Below are positions 29,309 to 38,950 of a stretch of 64,000 nt of DNA, piece by piece. The DNA lies in contig CAIQBO010000041.1 in assembly GCA_903870145.1 (NCBI GenBank), positions 1 through 64,000 on the forward strand, given 5' to 3'. A model generated the notes under the pieces. The model did not search any database. It was not told the DNA's origin and saw nothing but the letters and a program-made list of their open reading frames with translations. Made by a program: the position numbers and the translations under genes. Source of the DNA: an uncultured Burkholderiales bacterium (GTDB lineage Bacteria; Pseudomonadota; Gammaproteobacteria; Burkholderiales; Burkholderiaceae_C). The first letter of the stretch is position 1; every line of letters begins with the position of its first letter.

Positions 29309-30502
29309 ATGAGTCAAATCAATGCATGGGCCTGGGCGATTGGAAGAGATGTGAGGGCCGCCATTTGCATCACCTTTGGGGTCCTGTATTTGTGTGGCAC
29401 GGGTGCGGCGGCGCAGATTGTGATGGGTCAAACCGACAGCGTTCATTCTTCTGTCCTTCAAGAAGTTCGAAACTATCGAGTTTCTTTGCCACAAAGCTAT
29501 GCATGGGCCAGTGATCGACGATACCCGGTTCTTTACTTGCTGGACGCGCAGTCTGAGTTTATACATACCGCTGCATCCGTTGGCTATCTCGCAGACCATG
29601 GCGAGATCCCGGAAATGATCGTGGTTGGCATTGACAGCACTGTCAGGGTAAGAGATTACACACAAACAGACTGGCCAAAGGCGTGGGTTGGCGGGGGTGG
29701 TGCCCACAATTTCAAAAGCGCACTGTCCAACGAAATCATACCGACCATCGAACAAAAATACCGAACAGATGGGTTTCGGATCTTGTCGGGGCATTCGGCA
29801 GGGGGGCAGTTCGTCTTGTTTTGCCTGACCTCTGAACCGTCGCTTTTTCGAGCCTTTTTTGCCTTAAGTCCTAGCCTCGATTGGGACAACAACTTGCCGC
29901 AACGCTCGCTTGAAAAAGCATTCAAGCTGACGCGCAAACTCGATGCATTCGTTTACATAGCCCGCTCCGATGATGCCGGCCGCCCCCTGAAGGACTATCA
30001 GCAACTCGAGCAGACATTCAAGACCCGGTCTCCCAAAGGTTTGCGCTGGAACAGCCAGGCGTTCCCGAAAGAAACGCATGCGGGTATGCCATTGCTGGCG
30101 CAGATTGATGCGCTTCGCCATTTGTACCAAGGGTACCGGTTTCATGATGACATGGTTGCCAAAGGATTTGACTATGCCCAGCAGCACTTCCGCCGTGTTT
30201 CAAAGACAGTCGGCTGGCCATTGAACATTCCTGAGTCTGTCATCAACGAATTCGCTTACAACGCGCTGTCGGAAGGGAAAATTCACAAAGCAACTGAGTT
30301 ATTCAAGCGCAACACGCAAGACAATCCGAACTCAGCCAATGCGTGGGATGGCTTGGCCGACGCTTATGCAAAGGCGGGGCATCTGACGCTCGCTGTCCAG
30401 GCATCAGACCGAGCAGTTGCTTTGGCCAGTCAGTACGCCAACCCCCATCTTGAAAATTTCATTGCACAGGCTAAAAAAAGGATTGTACAAATCCATAAAT
30501 AA
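29309..30502 (+). CDS. Secreted alpha/beta-hydrolase (esterase, Fes/IroE-like fold) with TPR tail
   Basis: The chosen start gives a 397-residue precursor with a signal-peptide-like N-terminus ending at LCGTGAAAQ; in-frame ATGs at 29231 and 29270 are also possible. The nucleophile elbow GHSAGGQF contains the likely catalytic serine, preceded by YPVLYLLDAQSEFIHTAA, typical of the putative-esterase family. The last 80 residues form a tetratricopeptide-like helical pair (ANAWDGLADAYAKAGHLTLA). It is divergent from the DUF6249-sigma operon. The substrate is unknown; siderophore or carboxylic ester hydrolysis are family roles. Confidence 0.8.
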   Translation: MSQINAWAWAIGRDVRAAICITFGVLYLCGTGAAAQIVMGQTDSVHSSVLQEVRNYRVSLPQSYAWASDRRYPVLYLLDAQSEFIHTAASVGYLADHGEIPEMIVVGIDSTVRVRDYTQTDWPKAWVGGGGAHNFKSALSNEIIPTIEQKYRTDGFRILSGHSAGGQFVLFCLTSEPSLFRAFFALSPSLDWDNNLPQRSLEKAFKLTRKLDAFVYIARSDDAGRPLKDYQQLEQTFKTRSPKGLRWNSQAFPKETHAGMPLLAQIDALRHLYQGYRFHDDMVAKGFDYAQQHFRRVSKTVGWPLNIPESVINEFAYNALSEGKIHKATELFKRNTQDNPNSANAWDGLADAYAKAGHLTLAVQASDRAVALASQYANPHLENFIAQAKKRIVQIHK

Positions 30503-30541
30503 TATAAACTGTTTACAGTCTCATCAATCAAGGGGGTGGCA

Positions 30542-30739
30542 ATGACTGATTTCAAGCATCTCTGGATGAATCTGAAGAGGCGCATCTCCAATGCCCTTTA
30601 TGTGCCATCTCAGACGGGCTCGCATGACATAGGCAGACATTACCTGGGCGATTTGGCCAGTGCTTATGTCGAGCACAAAAATCTTCCTGAATCTGCCCGC
30701 GCACCCATTCAGCGTATTCAAGTCACCCCAAAATCATAG
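30542..30739 (+). CDS. Small hypothetical protein
   Basis: A 65-residue frame starts MTDFKHLWMNLKRRISNALY. An AGGGGGTG is placed ideally upstream of the ATG, so translation is likely. It is moderately basic, has no membrane segment and no cysteine, and I recognise no family. It follows the esterase gene by 39 bases in the same direction. Confidence 0.5.
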   Translation: MTDFKHLWMNLKRRISNALYVPSQTGSHDIGRHYLGDLASAYVEHKNLPESARAPIQRIQVTPKS

Positions 30740-30836
30740 TTCAGCCTGAGTCCATTCGAACGGGGGGCCAGAGTGCCTTTGATGGTGGCTCAAAGACACT
30801 AGGGCATGCTAAAAAAGTATCCTGAGCGTGAGTGAA

Positions 30837-31120
30837 TCAAATTTTCGAAATCAAGTTGAATGTCTTCATAACGACAGCACGATCTTCAGGGTTTTGGACA
30901 GCCGCCAAGCTTGCAACTGCAGCCTGATGAGACGCTTTGTATTCCTCGATCTTGCCGGCAGAGTTGGCGACTAATGCATGAATTGCATGCGTGTTTGCCA
31001 TCGATGGCTTTGGCTTGGGCGTTGCCCAGCGAAGAGCTGTTGGCTGAGGATTAAATCGCCAAGATCAGTTGCCGACATGAATGGGCCGACGCGAGCGCGA
31101 AAGAGATCTGAATCATCCAC
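30837..31120 (-). pseudogene. Probable frameshifted small gene, unrecognised
   Basis: Minus-strand bases after the glutaredoxin stop can be read from GTG at 31120 as MDDSDLFRARVGPFMSATDL and on through GDLILSQQ. Another frame then continues as SSLGNAQAKA, and a third from the ATG at 31001 reads MANTHAIHALVANSAGKIEE. This third frame runs 54 codons to a TGA at 30837 (ending VMKTFNLISKI). All three pieces look like protein, and the joined product would be about 95 residues. I infer one gene with two frameshifts. Alternatively only the 54-codon ORF is real. No family recognised. Confidence 0.38.
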
Positions 31121-31124
31121 TTCA

Positions 31125-31478
31125 TCATTCAAGCTCGCCCAAGGCCAGCAAAGCTTTGAGTTCTGAGCCTCCGCCTATCAATTTGCCTTTGACAAAAACC
31201 ATGGGAAAGGTGGGCCAGCCGGTCCACATTTTCAGCGCATTGCGCCTTCGCCACTGGCTGAAATAACTGCCGTATTCCAAATAGTGGTGCGCTATGCCGG
31301 CCTGGCTTAAATTTTTCAGAGCACTTTTGACCACGGGGTTTTGCGTCATACCGACCACCACCACTTTGTGCGAGGCAATGGCGTTTTGCACCTCTTGCAC
31401 GATGTCCAAGTTGTGGTCGGCCACTGTTTTTTGAATGGCGGGATGGATCTGCGATTCATCGAGAATTTGACGTGGCAT
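31125..31478 (-). CDS. Glutaredoxin-like protein lacking the catalytic cysteine
   Basis: The protein has 117 residues from the ATG at 31478. The fold follows monothiol glutaredoxins: VVVVGMTQNP, then LEYGSYFSQWRRRNALKMW, then the cis-proline strand GWPTFPMVFVKG and the GGGSEL loop that binds glutathione. Where monothiol glutaredoxins have CGFS there is VVKS, so no thiol chemistry is possible at that site and there is no cysteine in the motif. Similar cysteine-free members exist in relatives as far as I recall. It may bind glutathione or act as a scaffold. Divergent from a Bug protein gene. Confidence 0.85.
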   Translation of the reverse strand: MPRQILDESQIHPAIQKTVADHNLDIVQEVQNAIASHKVVVVGMTQNPVVKSALKNLSQAGIAHHYLEYGSYFSQWRRRNALKMWTGWPTFPMVFVKGKLIGGGSELKALLALGELE

Positions 31479-31578
31479 AGGAGTCCTGCTTTCAATGCAT
31501 GAAACCAACATTTTGCGCTTTATTCAATGGCCAGTTGCACAGGGGATAATCTATGGGCATGTGATGCATGGAGACAAA

Positions 31579-32544
31579 ATGAAAAATCAAAAATTCATCC
31601 TGATGATTGCGGCGGGCTTGCTGGCCCTTGTGGGGGCGAATGCCATGGCCCAGGCCTGGCCTGCGCGCGCCATCAAAGTGATCGCACCCTTTCCGCCGGG
31701 TGGGCCGACGGACATGGTCTTGCGCGCGCTGGCGGACAAGGTTCAAGCCACGCTCAAGCAGCCCATGGTGATTGAAAACATTCCCGGGGCGGGCGGCAAC
31801 ATTGGCAGCGCAGCAGCAGCCCGCGCCGCACCCGATGGCTATACCTGGCTCTTGTCAACAGACACCTTGCTCACAGTGAACCCGCATGTTTATAAAAACA
31901 TGGGGTTCAAAATGGACGATTTGAAGGCGGTTACTTTGCTGTCCTCGTTCAGTCAAACCTTGGTGTGCAACCCCGCCTTGGGCGTCAAGACATTGAGCGA
32001 ACTGATCGCCAAATCCAAAACACAGTCTCTCAGCTACGCTTCAGGTGGGGCGGGAGTGCCCGGCCACTTGTCGATGGAGTTGCTGCTCAATATGGCGGGC
32101 ATGCAGATGGTTCATATTCCCTACAAGGGGCCTGCGCCGGCGGCGCAAGATGTGCTGGCCAATCAGGTTCCTTGCGGCTTGTTGGCGGGGCCAACTGTGT
32201 TGCCGCATGTGCGTTCTGGAAAATTGGTGGCCTTGGCGGTTTCGGGGCAATCGCGCTCGCCAACATTGCCCGAGGTGCCCACCATAGCCGAAGCGGGGGT
32301 CAAAGGCTATGAGGCAGATTTCAGTTTGGTTATGCTGGCACCCAAGCAAGTGCCCGACGAAGTGGTGCAAAAATTTCGGCAAGCTTTGGTCGAAGCCACA
32401 CGGCTGCCAGAGACCGCTGAGCGGCTCAAAGCCACTGATCAAACGGTGATTGGCAGTTCATCTGAAGAAGCCACAGCCCGTTTGGCCAAAGACAATGCCA
32501 AGTGGGGCGCTGTGGTCAAGCGCATCGGCTTGAGTCTGGACTGA
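31579..32544 (+). CDS. Bug/TctC-family periplasmic solute-binding protein
   Basis: The chosen ATG follows a GGAG and gives a 321-residue precursor with a signal peptide MKNQKFILMIAAGLLALVG, cleaved near AMAQA. The Bug motif VIAPFPPGGPTDMVLRALAD and the SGGAGVPGHLSMELL ligand loop are clear. No TctA/TctB genes are present. It stands between the glutaredoxin-like gene (divergent) and cysM. The ligand is unknown. Confidence 0.92.
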   Translation: MKNQKFILMIAAGLLALVGANAMAQAWPARAIKVIAPFPPGGPTDMVLRALADKVQATLKQPMVIENIPGAGGNIGSAAAARAAPDGYTWLLSTDTLLTVNPHVYKNMGFKMDDLKAVTLLSSFSQTLVCNPALGVKTLSELIAKSKTQSLSYASGGAGVPGHLSMELLLNMAGMQMVHIPYKGPAPAAQDVLANQVPCGLLAGPTVLPHVRSGKLVALAVSGQSRSPTLPEVPTIAEAGVKGYEADFSLVMLAPKQVPDEVVQKFRQALVEATRLPETAERLKATDQTVIGSSSEEATARLAKDNAKWGAVVKRIGLSLD

Positions 32545-32588
32545 TTGAGCCTTCTGCGCCAAACGCGAAGAGATGGTAAAAACGCAGC

Positions 32589-33491
32589 ATGACTTACAAA
32601 ACGCTTGAAGACGCCATTGGCAACACACCGCTGGTTTTGCTGCAGCGCTTGGGCGCTGCGTTTGCGGCGCCCCATGGCAATGTGATTTTGGGCAAACTCG
32701 AGGGCAACAACCCTGCAGGCTCGGTCAAAGACCGCCCGGCCTTGTCTATGATCAAGCGAGCCCAAGAACGCGGAGAAATCAAGCCAGGCGACACCTTGAT
32801 TGAAGCGACATCGGGCAACACCGGTATTGCACTGGCCATGGCGGCGGCCATTCGAGGTTATCGCATGATTTTGATCATGCCCGAGGACCTGTCGATCGAG
32901 CGCGCGCAAACCATGAAAGCCTTTGGCGCTGAGCTGATTTTGACGCCCAAAAGCGGCGGTATGGAATACGCCCGTGACTTGGCTGACAACATGGCAGCGC
33001 AAGGCAAGGGCCGCATTTTGGACCAGTTCTCCAATGCAGACAACCCGCGTGTTCATTATGAAACAACGGGGCCTGAAATTTGGCAGCAAACGGATGGACG
33101 CATCACGCACTTTGTCAGCGCCATGGGCACCACTGGAACGATTACCGGCGTAGCCAAATTTCTCAAAGAAAAAAATCCTCAAATTCATACCATTGGCGCC
33201 CAGCCCAGTGAAGGCTCACGCATTCCGGGCATCCGCAAATGGCCGCAAGAGTATTTGCCTCAAATTTACGACGCAAGTTTGGTCGACGAATTGGTTTATG
33301 TAAGCCAAGACGACGCCGAGGAAACTTGCCGTGCGATGGCCCGCCAAGAAGGCTTGTTTGCCGGCATTTCTGCAGCTGGTGCTTGCTGGGTGGCGCAGCA
33401 AATTGCGCAGCGTGAAAAAAATGCCACCATCGTCTTCATCGTGTGTGATCGCGGTGACCGTTATTTGTCCACAGGAGTTTTCCCCGCATGA
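32589..33491 (+). CDS. cysM: Cysteine synthase B
   Basis: This 300-residue PLP enzyme makes cysteine (or S-sulfocysteine) from O-acetylserine. The PLP lysine is K47 in NPAGSVKDRP, the phosphate-binding loop is TSGNTGIALA, and the C-terminal glycine-rich region is present. The length of about 300 and the motif EGNNPAGSVKDRPA place it with CysM rather than CysK. Its stop overlaps the Nudix gene start as ATGA. Confidence 0.95.
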   Translation: MTYKTLEDAIGNTPLVLLQRLGAAFAAPHGNVILGKLEGNNPAGSVKDRPALSMIKRAQERGEIKPGDTLIEATSGNTGIALAMAAAIRGYRMILIMPEDLSIERAQTMKAFGAELILTPKSGGMEYARDLADNMAAQGKGRILDQFSNADNPRVHYETTGPEIWQQTDGRITHFVSAMGTTGTITGVAKFLKEKNPQIHTIGAQPSEGSRIPGIRKWPQEYLPQIYDASLVDELVYVSQDDAEETCRAMARQEGLFAGISAAGACWVAQQIAQREKNATIVFIVCDRGDRYLSTGVFPA

Positions 33492-34042
33492 CCGAATACC
33501 GTTTTTGCCCTTGTTGCGGCGCGCCTTTGTCGTGGTTGAGTCAAATGGAAGACGGCGGCGAGAAGATGCGCCTGCGCTGCACGGCGTGTGATTTCACGCA
33601 TTGGAACAACCCCACGCCTGTGCTGGCCGGCATCGTGCAGGTGGGCGATCAAATTTTGTTGGCTCGCAACGCGGCCTGGACGGGCAGGCGCTTTGCGCTG
33701 ATCACTGGTTTCATGGAGGCAGCCGAAACGCCTGAAGAGGGCATTGCGCGTGAGATCGCCGAAGAAACCAGCCTGCAAGTCAGCGCCTTGAAGTTGGTCG
33801 GCGTGTACGACTTTCAGCGAATGAACCAAGTCATCATTGCTTACCATGCGGTGGCTTCTGGCACGGTCAAGTTGTCCCCCGAATTGGCTGAATATAAAAT
33901 GTTCGATCTGCAAGATTTGGTTTGCTGGCCAGCTGGCACCGGTTACGCACTGGGTGATTGGCTGCGTACCCAAGGCATTGAGCCTACGTTCATGACGTGG
34001 GCTGAACGCGAAGCACAAAGCGCAGGCCCTGCGCCAACTTGA
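33488..34042 (+). CDS. Nudix hydrolase with N-terminal zinc ribbon
   Basis: The 184-residue protein starts with a zinc ribbon (CPCCGAPL and CTACDF) followed by a Nudix fold. The Nudix box reads GFMEAAETPEEGIAREIAEE followed by TSL, so the usual late glycine is serine. Zinc ribbon plus Nudix resembles NudC-type NADH pyrophosphatases but is shorter, so the substrate is uncertain. It is coupled to cysM by an ATGA overlap and followed 17 bases later by tusA. Confidence 0.88.
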   Translation: MTEYRFCPCCGAPLSWLSQMEDGGEKMRLRCTACDFTHWNNPTPVLAGIVQVGDQILLARNAAWTGRRFALITGFMEAAETPEEGIAREIAEETSLQVSALKLVGVYDFQRMNQVIIAYHAVASGTVKLSPELAEYKMFDLQDLVCWPAGTGYALGDWLRTQGIEPTFMTWAEREAQSAGPAPT

Positions 34043-34059
34043 AATGATCAGGAAATAAA

Positions 34060-34293
34060 ATGTCGATTGCGTTTGATGTTGAACTGGACACGTGTGGTCT
34101 GAATTGCCCCCTGCCTATTTTGAAGGCGAAGAAAGCATTGACGGCCATGCAAGCTGGCCAAGTGCTCAAAATCTTGGCCACCGACCCAGGATCGCTGCGC
34201 GATTTTGAAGCTTTTGCGCGTCAAACAGGCAACGAATTGCTTTCCCAAATGACCGAAGGCGAGCGCTTCATTCACTGGATGAAGCGCCGCTGA
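34060..34293 (+). CDS. tusA: TusA-family sulfurtransferase
   Basis: The 77-residue protein has the TusA signature CPLPILKAKKAL with the active cysteine at about 16 (DTCGLNCPLP). TusA carries persulfide sulfur for tRNA thiolation and molybdenum cofactor work. It ends a cysM-Nudix-tusA run, suggesting a sulfur-metabolism grouping. It converges on galU. Confidence 0.9.
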   Translation: MSIAFDVELDTCGLNCPLPILKAKKALTAMQAGQVLKILATDPGSLRDFEAFARQTGNELLSQMTEGERFIHWMKRR

Positions 34294-34316
34294 GCCACGG
34301 GCATTGCGCTGGGATT

Positions 34317-35204
34317 TTAGAGCGCTAGACTTTTCAAATAAGCACGAAATGCGCTGCCCACTTGGGGGTGCGCCAATGCCAGCTCCACAGTGGCTTGCAA
34401 GAAGCCTTCTTTGCTGCCACAGTCATAACGCTTGCCTTCGTATTGGAAGGCGTACACAGCCTCTTGTGATTTCAGGCGTGCGATGGCATCGGTCAATTGA
34501 ATCTCACCACCTACGCCTGTGGGTTGGTTGCGAATTTGATCAAAAATACCGGGCGTCAAAATATAGCGACCGGCCACGCCCATGCGCGAAGGCGCATTTT
34601 CAGGGCTGGGTTTTTCTATAATTTGCTCGACGCGCATCAACTGCCGGCCAGCTGGTTCACCGGCCACAATGCCGTAGCGGCGCACTTGGTCCAGGGGCAC
34701 TTCTTGCACCGCTAAAATCGAGCGGCCTTGCTGCTCATAGGCTTTGACCATTTGGGCCAAGACCGAAGGGCCGTCTTTCAAACCCACCATCAAATCGTCG
34801 GCCAATAAAACGGCAAAGGGTTCACGACCCACCAAGGGCTCTGCGCACAACACGGCGTGGCCCAGCCCCAAGGAGCGCGGCTGGCGCACGTAGGCACAGA
34901 CCATGTCATCGGGTTGCACTGAACGGACCACTTTGAGCAATTCTTCCTTGTGAGAGGCTTCGAGTTCACTCTCAAGTTCGTAAGCCGTGTCAAAGTGATC
35001 TTCGATGGCGCGCTTGCTGCGGCCAGTGACAAAAATCATATGCCGCACACCAGCACTGTAAGCCTCTTCAACCGCGTATTGAATCAAGGGCTTGTCGACC
35101 ACCGGCAACATTTCTTTGGGTGCGGCTTTGGTCGCAGGCAAGAAACGCGTGCCCAAGCCGGCCACTGGAAAGACGGCTTTTAAAATACTTTGCTGTTTTG
35201 ACAT
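34317..35204 (-). CDS. galU: UTP-glucose-1-phosphate uridylyltransferase
   Basis: The 295-residue enzyme makes UDP-glucose. The N-terminal nucleotide motif is [18 protein letters not shown], then [19 protein letters not shown] and the catalytic-loop ADDLMVG. An AGGA ribosome site precedes the ATG. It begins 18 bases after valS on the same strand, an operon-like spacing. Confidence 0.97.
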   Translation of the reverse strand: MSKQQSILKAVFPVAGLGTRFLPATKAAPKEMLPVVDKPLIQYAVEEAYSAGVRHMIFVTGRSKRAIEDHFDTAYELESELEASHKEELLKVVRSVQPDDMVCAYVRQPRSLGLGHAVLCAEPLVGREPFAVLLADDLMVGLKDGPSVLAQMVKAYEQQGRSILAVQEVPLDQVRRYGIVAGEPAGRQLMRVEQIIEKPSPENAPSRMGVAGRYILTPGIFDQIRNQPTGVGGEIQLTDAIARLKSQEAVYAFQYEGKRYDCGSKEGFLQATVELALAHPQVGSAFRAYLKSLAL

Positions 35205-35222
35205 GCTGATTCCTGATGGTAT

Positions 35223-38198
35223 TTAGGCTTGGGTTGGATGGGTGCCCAACTGCAAAAGTTGAGCGCGCACTTTTTGCAAAGTAGCTTCGAATTCGGCAAC
35301 ACGTTTGCGTTCTTGTTCAATCACGGCCGGTGGTGCTTTGGCCACAAAGGCTTCATTGCTGAGTTTGCCTGTGGCCTTGATGATTTCTGATTCTAAGCGC
35401 GCGGCCTCTTTGCCCAATCGGATTTTCTCGGCAGCTACATCAATTTCCATGAACATGCACAGGCGGGCCTCTCCCACCATGGCCACGGGGGCAGCTTGCG
35501 CCGCAGCAGACCAAGCCGCTTCGTTCTCAAACACTTTGACTTCATTGAGTTTGGCCAAAGCTTGCAGCACCGGTGCGCAATCACGCATGAACTGCGCATC
35601 GCCCAACACATAAAGAGGCAAGCGGGTGGCGGGTGAAACACTCATCTCACCGCGTAAATTGCGGCAAGCATCGACCAAGGTTTTGACCTTGTCCATGTGG
35701 GCGATGGCCGCATGGTCAATGCGTTCAGGTTGCGCAACGGGGTAAGCCGCGATGCTCACGGAGGGGCCAGCACGTCCTGCAACAGGCGCAATTTTCTGCC
35801 ACAAGGCTTCAGAGATAAAGGGTGTGATGGGGTGCACCAAACGCAAAACAGTTTCCAGTGTGCGGATCAAAGTGCGCCGTGTAGCGCGTTGCTGCGCAGC
35901 ATCACCGGTGTTGATTTGCACTTTGGCAATTTCCAAATACCAATCGCAAAATTCATTCCAAACAAAATCGTAAATGCTGTTGGCCACATTGTCTAAACGG
36001 TATTCGGCAAAGCCTTTGGTCACTTCAGCCTCGGCGCGTTGCAACAAGGATGTGATCCAGCGGTCGGCTTGGCTGAAATTCAAATAGCCATGGGCTGGGC
36101 CGCCCACCGCACATTGCTCTTTCGTGTGTTCCTTCAAGCCGCAGTCTTGGCCTTCGCAGTTCATCAACACAAAGCGGGAGGCGTTCCACAGCTTGTTGCA
36201 AAAATTGCGGTAGCCCTCGCAGCGCTTGCTGTCAAAGTTGATGCTGCGCCCCAATGAGGCCAACGCTGCAAAGGTAAAGCGCAAGGCGTCGGCGCCGTAG
36301 GCCGGTATGCCTTCGGGAAATTCTTTGGAGGTGTTTTTGCGCACTTGTGGCGCGGTTTCGGGCTTGCGCAAACCTTGGGCGCGTTTGTCGAGCAAGGGCG
36401 CCAGCGCAATGCCATCGATCAAGTCCACGGGGTCCAGCACGTTGCCTTCGGACTTGCTCATTTTTTTGCCTTGTGCATCACGCACAAGACCATGAATGTA
36501 GACATGTTTGAAGGGCACGCGGCCGGTGAAGTGCGTGGTCATCATGATCATTCGGGCGACCCAGAAGAAAATGATGTCGTAGCCAGTGACCAAGACAGAG
36601 GAGGGCAGGTACAAGTCGTAGTCAGCGGTTTTGCTGGCAGGTGAAGATTGCGCAGCCTCGGGCCAGCCCATGGTGGAGAAGGGCACCAGCGCAGACGAGT
36701 ACCAAGTGTCCAGCACATCCTCGTCACGTTGGAGAAATTTGCCCGGTTCGATGGCGTCTGCTTGGGCTTGAGCTTCCTGGGCATTGCGCGCCACATAGAC
36801 CTTGCCGTCTTGGTCGTACCAGGCCGGAATTTGGTGGCCCCACCACAGCTGCCTGGAGATGCACCAGTCTTGGATGTTGTTCATCCATTGGTCGTAAGTA
36901 TTGACCCAGTTGTCTGGCACAAATTTGACTTGTCCCGAATGCACCGCGTCAATGGCTTTTTGCGCAATGCTTTGGCTTGTGGGGTCTTGTGGGCTGACTT
37001 TGTTTACCGCCATGAACCATTGGTCTGTCAGCATGGGCTCGACCACTTGGCCAGTGCGCCCACAGATGGGCAGCATCATTTTGTGCGGCTTGATCTCCAG
37101 CATCAGGCCCAGTGTTTCAAGATCGCGGTTGACTGCTTTGCGGGCTTCAAAACGGTCCATGCCTTGGTAGGCTTTGGGGGCGTTGTCATTGACGTGCGCG
37201 CTCAGTGTGAAGATGGTGATCAAGGGCAGGTTGTGGCGCTGCGCGCAGGCGTAGTCGTTGAAGTCGTGTGCGCCTGTGATCTTGACGCAGCCTGATCCAA
37301 AAGCGCGGTCAACAAAGTCGTCGGCAATGATCGGAATTTGACGATCGCACAGCGGCAGGTCGACCATTTTTCCAACCAAGTGTTGGTAGCGCTCGTCTTC
37401 GGGGTGAACCGCCAAAGCGCCGTCGGCCATCATGGTTTCTGGGCGTGTGGTGGCAATCGTCATGCCTTTTTGCAGCACACCGTCGATCATTTGCGGCCCG
37501 TTTGAAAACGGGTAGCAGATGTAGTGCATTTTTCCTTCGGCCTCGGTGCTTTCGACTTCCAAATCGGAGACCGCACTTTGCAACACAGGGTCCCAACTGA
37601 CCAAGCGCTTGCCGCGGTAAATCAGGCCTTGCTCATAGAGTTTGACGAAGGTGTCGGTCACCACCTTGGACAGTTTGTCGTCCATGGTGAAGTACTCGCG
37701 CTGCCAGTCCACGCTGTCACCCATGCGGCGCATTTGCTCGGTGATGGTGTTGCCCGATTGCTCTTTCCATTCCCACACCTTGCTGACAAAATTTTGACGC
37801 GCCTCTTGCGGTGTGGGGCCCATGTCGTGGCGGCTGATGCCCTGGCCTTGCAACTGGCGTTCCACCACGATCTGGGTGGCAATGCCGGCGTGGTCGGTAC
37901 CTGGCACCCACACGGTGTTAAAGCCCATCATGCGGTGGTAGCGCGTCAGGCTGTCCATGATGGTTTGGTTGAAGGCGTGGCCCATGTGCAAGGTGCCCGT
38001 CACATTGGGCGGGGGCAATTGAATGGCAAAGGCCGGAGCCCCTTCCTGAGGGCTTTGCGAGCCGCGGTAGCCCGCCACGCCATACCCCCGCTTTTCCCAC
38101 TCTGGGCCCCAATGGGCTTCTAAGGGGGCAGGTTCATACGATTTGGACAGGCTTTCAAGGCCGGGTTGGGACAAGGGGGACGAAGGCGCGTTGCTCAT
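35223..38198 (-). CDS. valS: Valyl-tRNA synthetase
   Basis: This 991-residue class I synthetase has [16 protein letters not shown] as the HIGH region, [15 protein letters not shown] as the second signature, and a C-terminal coiled-coil arm ([17 protein letters not shown] and [15 protein letters not shown]) that grips the tRNA. It charges tRNA-Val and edits threonine. Upstream lies a 304-base divergent region shared with the rubrerythrin gene. Confidence 0.98.
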   Translation of the reverse strand: MSNAPSSPLSQPGLESLSKSYEPAPLEAHWGPEWEKRGYGVAGYRGSQSPQEGAPAFAIQLPPPNVTGTLHMGHAFNQTIMDSLTRYHRMMGFNTVWVPGTDHAGIATQIVVERQLQGQGISRHDMGPTPQEARQNFVSKVWEWKEQSGNTITEQMRRMGDSVDWQREYFTMDDKLSKVVTDTFVKLYEQGLIYRGKRLVSWDPVLQSAVSDLEVESTEAEGKMHYICYPFSNGPQMIDGVLQKGMTIATTRPETMMADGALAVHPEDERYQHLVGKMVDLPLCDRQIPIIADDFVDRAFGSGCVKITGAHDFNDYACAQRHNLPLITIFTLSAHVNDNAPKAYQGMDRFEARKAVNRDLETLGLMLEIKPHKMMLPICGRTGQVVEPMLTDQWFMAVNKVSPQDPTSQSIAQKAIDAVHSGQVKFVPDNWVNTYDQWMNNIQDWCISRQLWWGHQIPAWYDQDGKVYVARNAQEAQAQADAIEPGKFLQRDEDVLDTWYSSALVPFSTMGWPEAAQSSPASKTADYDLYLPSSVLVTGYDIIFFWVARMIMMTTHFTGRVPFKHVYIHGLVRDAQGKKMSKSEGNVLDPVDLIDGIALAPLLDKRAQGLRKPETAPQVRKNTSKEFPEGIPAYGADALRFTFAALASLGRSINFDSKRCEGYRNFCNKLWNASRFVLMNCEGQDCGLKEHTKEQCAVGGPAHGYLNFSQADRWITSLLQRAEAEVTKGFAEYRLDNVANSIYDFVWNEFCDWYLEIAKVQINTGDAAQQRATRRTLIRTLETVLRLVHPITPFISEALWQKIAPVAGRAGPSVSIAAYPVAQPERIDHAAIAHMDKVKTLVDACRNLRGEMSVSPATRLPLYVLGDAQFMRDCAPVLQALAKLNEVKVFENEAAWSAAAQAAPVAMVGEARLCMFMEIDVAAEKIRLGKEAARLESEIIKATGKLSNEAFVAKAPPAVIEQERKRVAEFEATLQKVRAQLLQLGTHPTQA

Positions 38199-38387
38199 GG
38201 GGGCTTTGACGGTTAAACCTCACGCGGGAAGCGAGGCAGGTGAAGGTTTCTTCAGAAGGCCTGATTTTACCTAGGGGCGCAGGCCTACAACGGAGGTTCT
38301 TTTGGGGCCTTCCAAAGATCTGGAGGGGGCTTTGTTAAAATTTGATGAAATTTATGAGAAATTGGTAGTTGATAGTTAAAGTATATT

Positions 38388-38407
38388 TTGAACATTGAAT
38401 GGTTCAA
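38388..38407. promoter_or_regulatory. Inverted repeat, candidate operator of the rubrerythrin operon
   Basis: TTGAAC, eight bases (ATTGAATG), then GTTCAA: perfect 6-base arms. It directly follows the possible -10 TATATT, a position typical of repressor operators. I do not match it to a known regulator (it is not an FNR or Fur box). Confidence 0.4.
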
Positions 38408-38415
38408 TTAGACGG

Positions 38416-38429
38416 GGCTTTGCAAAGCC
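38416..38429. repeat. Perfect 14-base palindrome GGCTTTGCAAAGCC
   Basis: The palindrome lies in the rubrerythrin leader about 74 bases before its start, 8 bases after the inverted repeat. It could be a second operator or an mRNA hairpin; it is not followed by a U tract. Confidence 0.45.
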
Positions 38430-38502
38430 GTTAATCTCAGCATGTCTTCGGTAGTTTCTATCGGGGCAAAGTACTTTTTTTCATCAACCCTAGGAGATCT
38501 CC

Positions 38503-38925
38503 ATGGCAGCACTTAAAGGCTCGCGCACGGAACAATGCTTGAAAGACGCCTTCGCAGGCGAATCACAAGCCAACCGTCGCTATTTGTATTTCGCAAACAA
38601 AGCAGACATTGAAGGACAAAACGATGTGGCCGCTTTGTTCCGCTCTACAGCGGAAGGCGAAACCGGTCACGCACACGGTCATTTGGAGTTTCTAGAGCAG
38701 TCGGGTGACCCCGCCACTGGCTTGCCCATTGGCTCGACTCGCCTGAACCTGGCATCGGCGGTGGCCGGCGAAACCCATGAGTACACTGACATGTACCCCG
38801 GCATGGCCAAAACTGCACGCGGCGAAGGCTTCGATGAAGTCGCCGACTGGTTTGAAACCTTGGCCAAGGCTGAGCGCTCGCACGCCAACCGCTACCAAAA
38901 GGCGTTGAACGAATTGGTGGATTGA
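38503..38925 (+). CDS. Rubrerythrin (di-iron domain only)
   Basis: The 140-residue ferritin-like protein has the di-iron ligands in [15 protein letters not shown], then [14 protein letters not shown], then [12 protein letters not shown], then [11 protein letters not shown]. The C-terminal rubredoxin domain of classical rubrerythrins is missing, as in sulerythrin-type proteins, so an external electron donor is needed. Family members reduce peroxide. It heads a cluster with an Fe-S oxidoreductase and DUF3501, a grouping that suggests a joint job. Confidence 0.92.
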   Translation: MAALKGSRTEQCLKDAFAGESQANRRYLYFANKADIEGQNDVAALFRSTAEGETGHAHGHLEFLEQSGDPATGLPIGSTRLNLASAVAGETHEYTDMYPGMAKTARGEGFDEVADWFETLAKAERSHANRYQKALNELVD

Positions 38926-38950
38926 TTTCCCCCGTTGCGTTCAGCCACTG

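Larger units (their letters stand above)
38199..38502. other. Intergenic region between valS and the rubrerythrin gene
   Basis: The 304 bases hold no gene. The middle (about 38331-38400) is strongly AT-rich. It contains an inverted repeat at 38388-38407, a perfect palindrome at 38416-38429, and a good ribosome site (AGGAG) before the rubrerythrin ATG. TATATT at 38382-38387 is a possible plus-strand -10 but has no well-spaced -35. Confidence 0.8.

Noticed and set aside
32439..33188. Minus-strand ORF opposite cysM
   Set aside because: cysM is unambiguous by the PLP lysine motif; the antisense frame has no domain.
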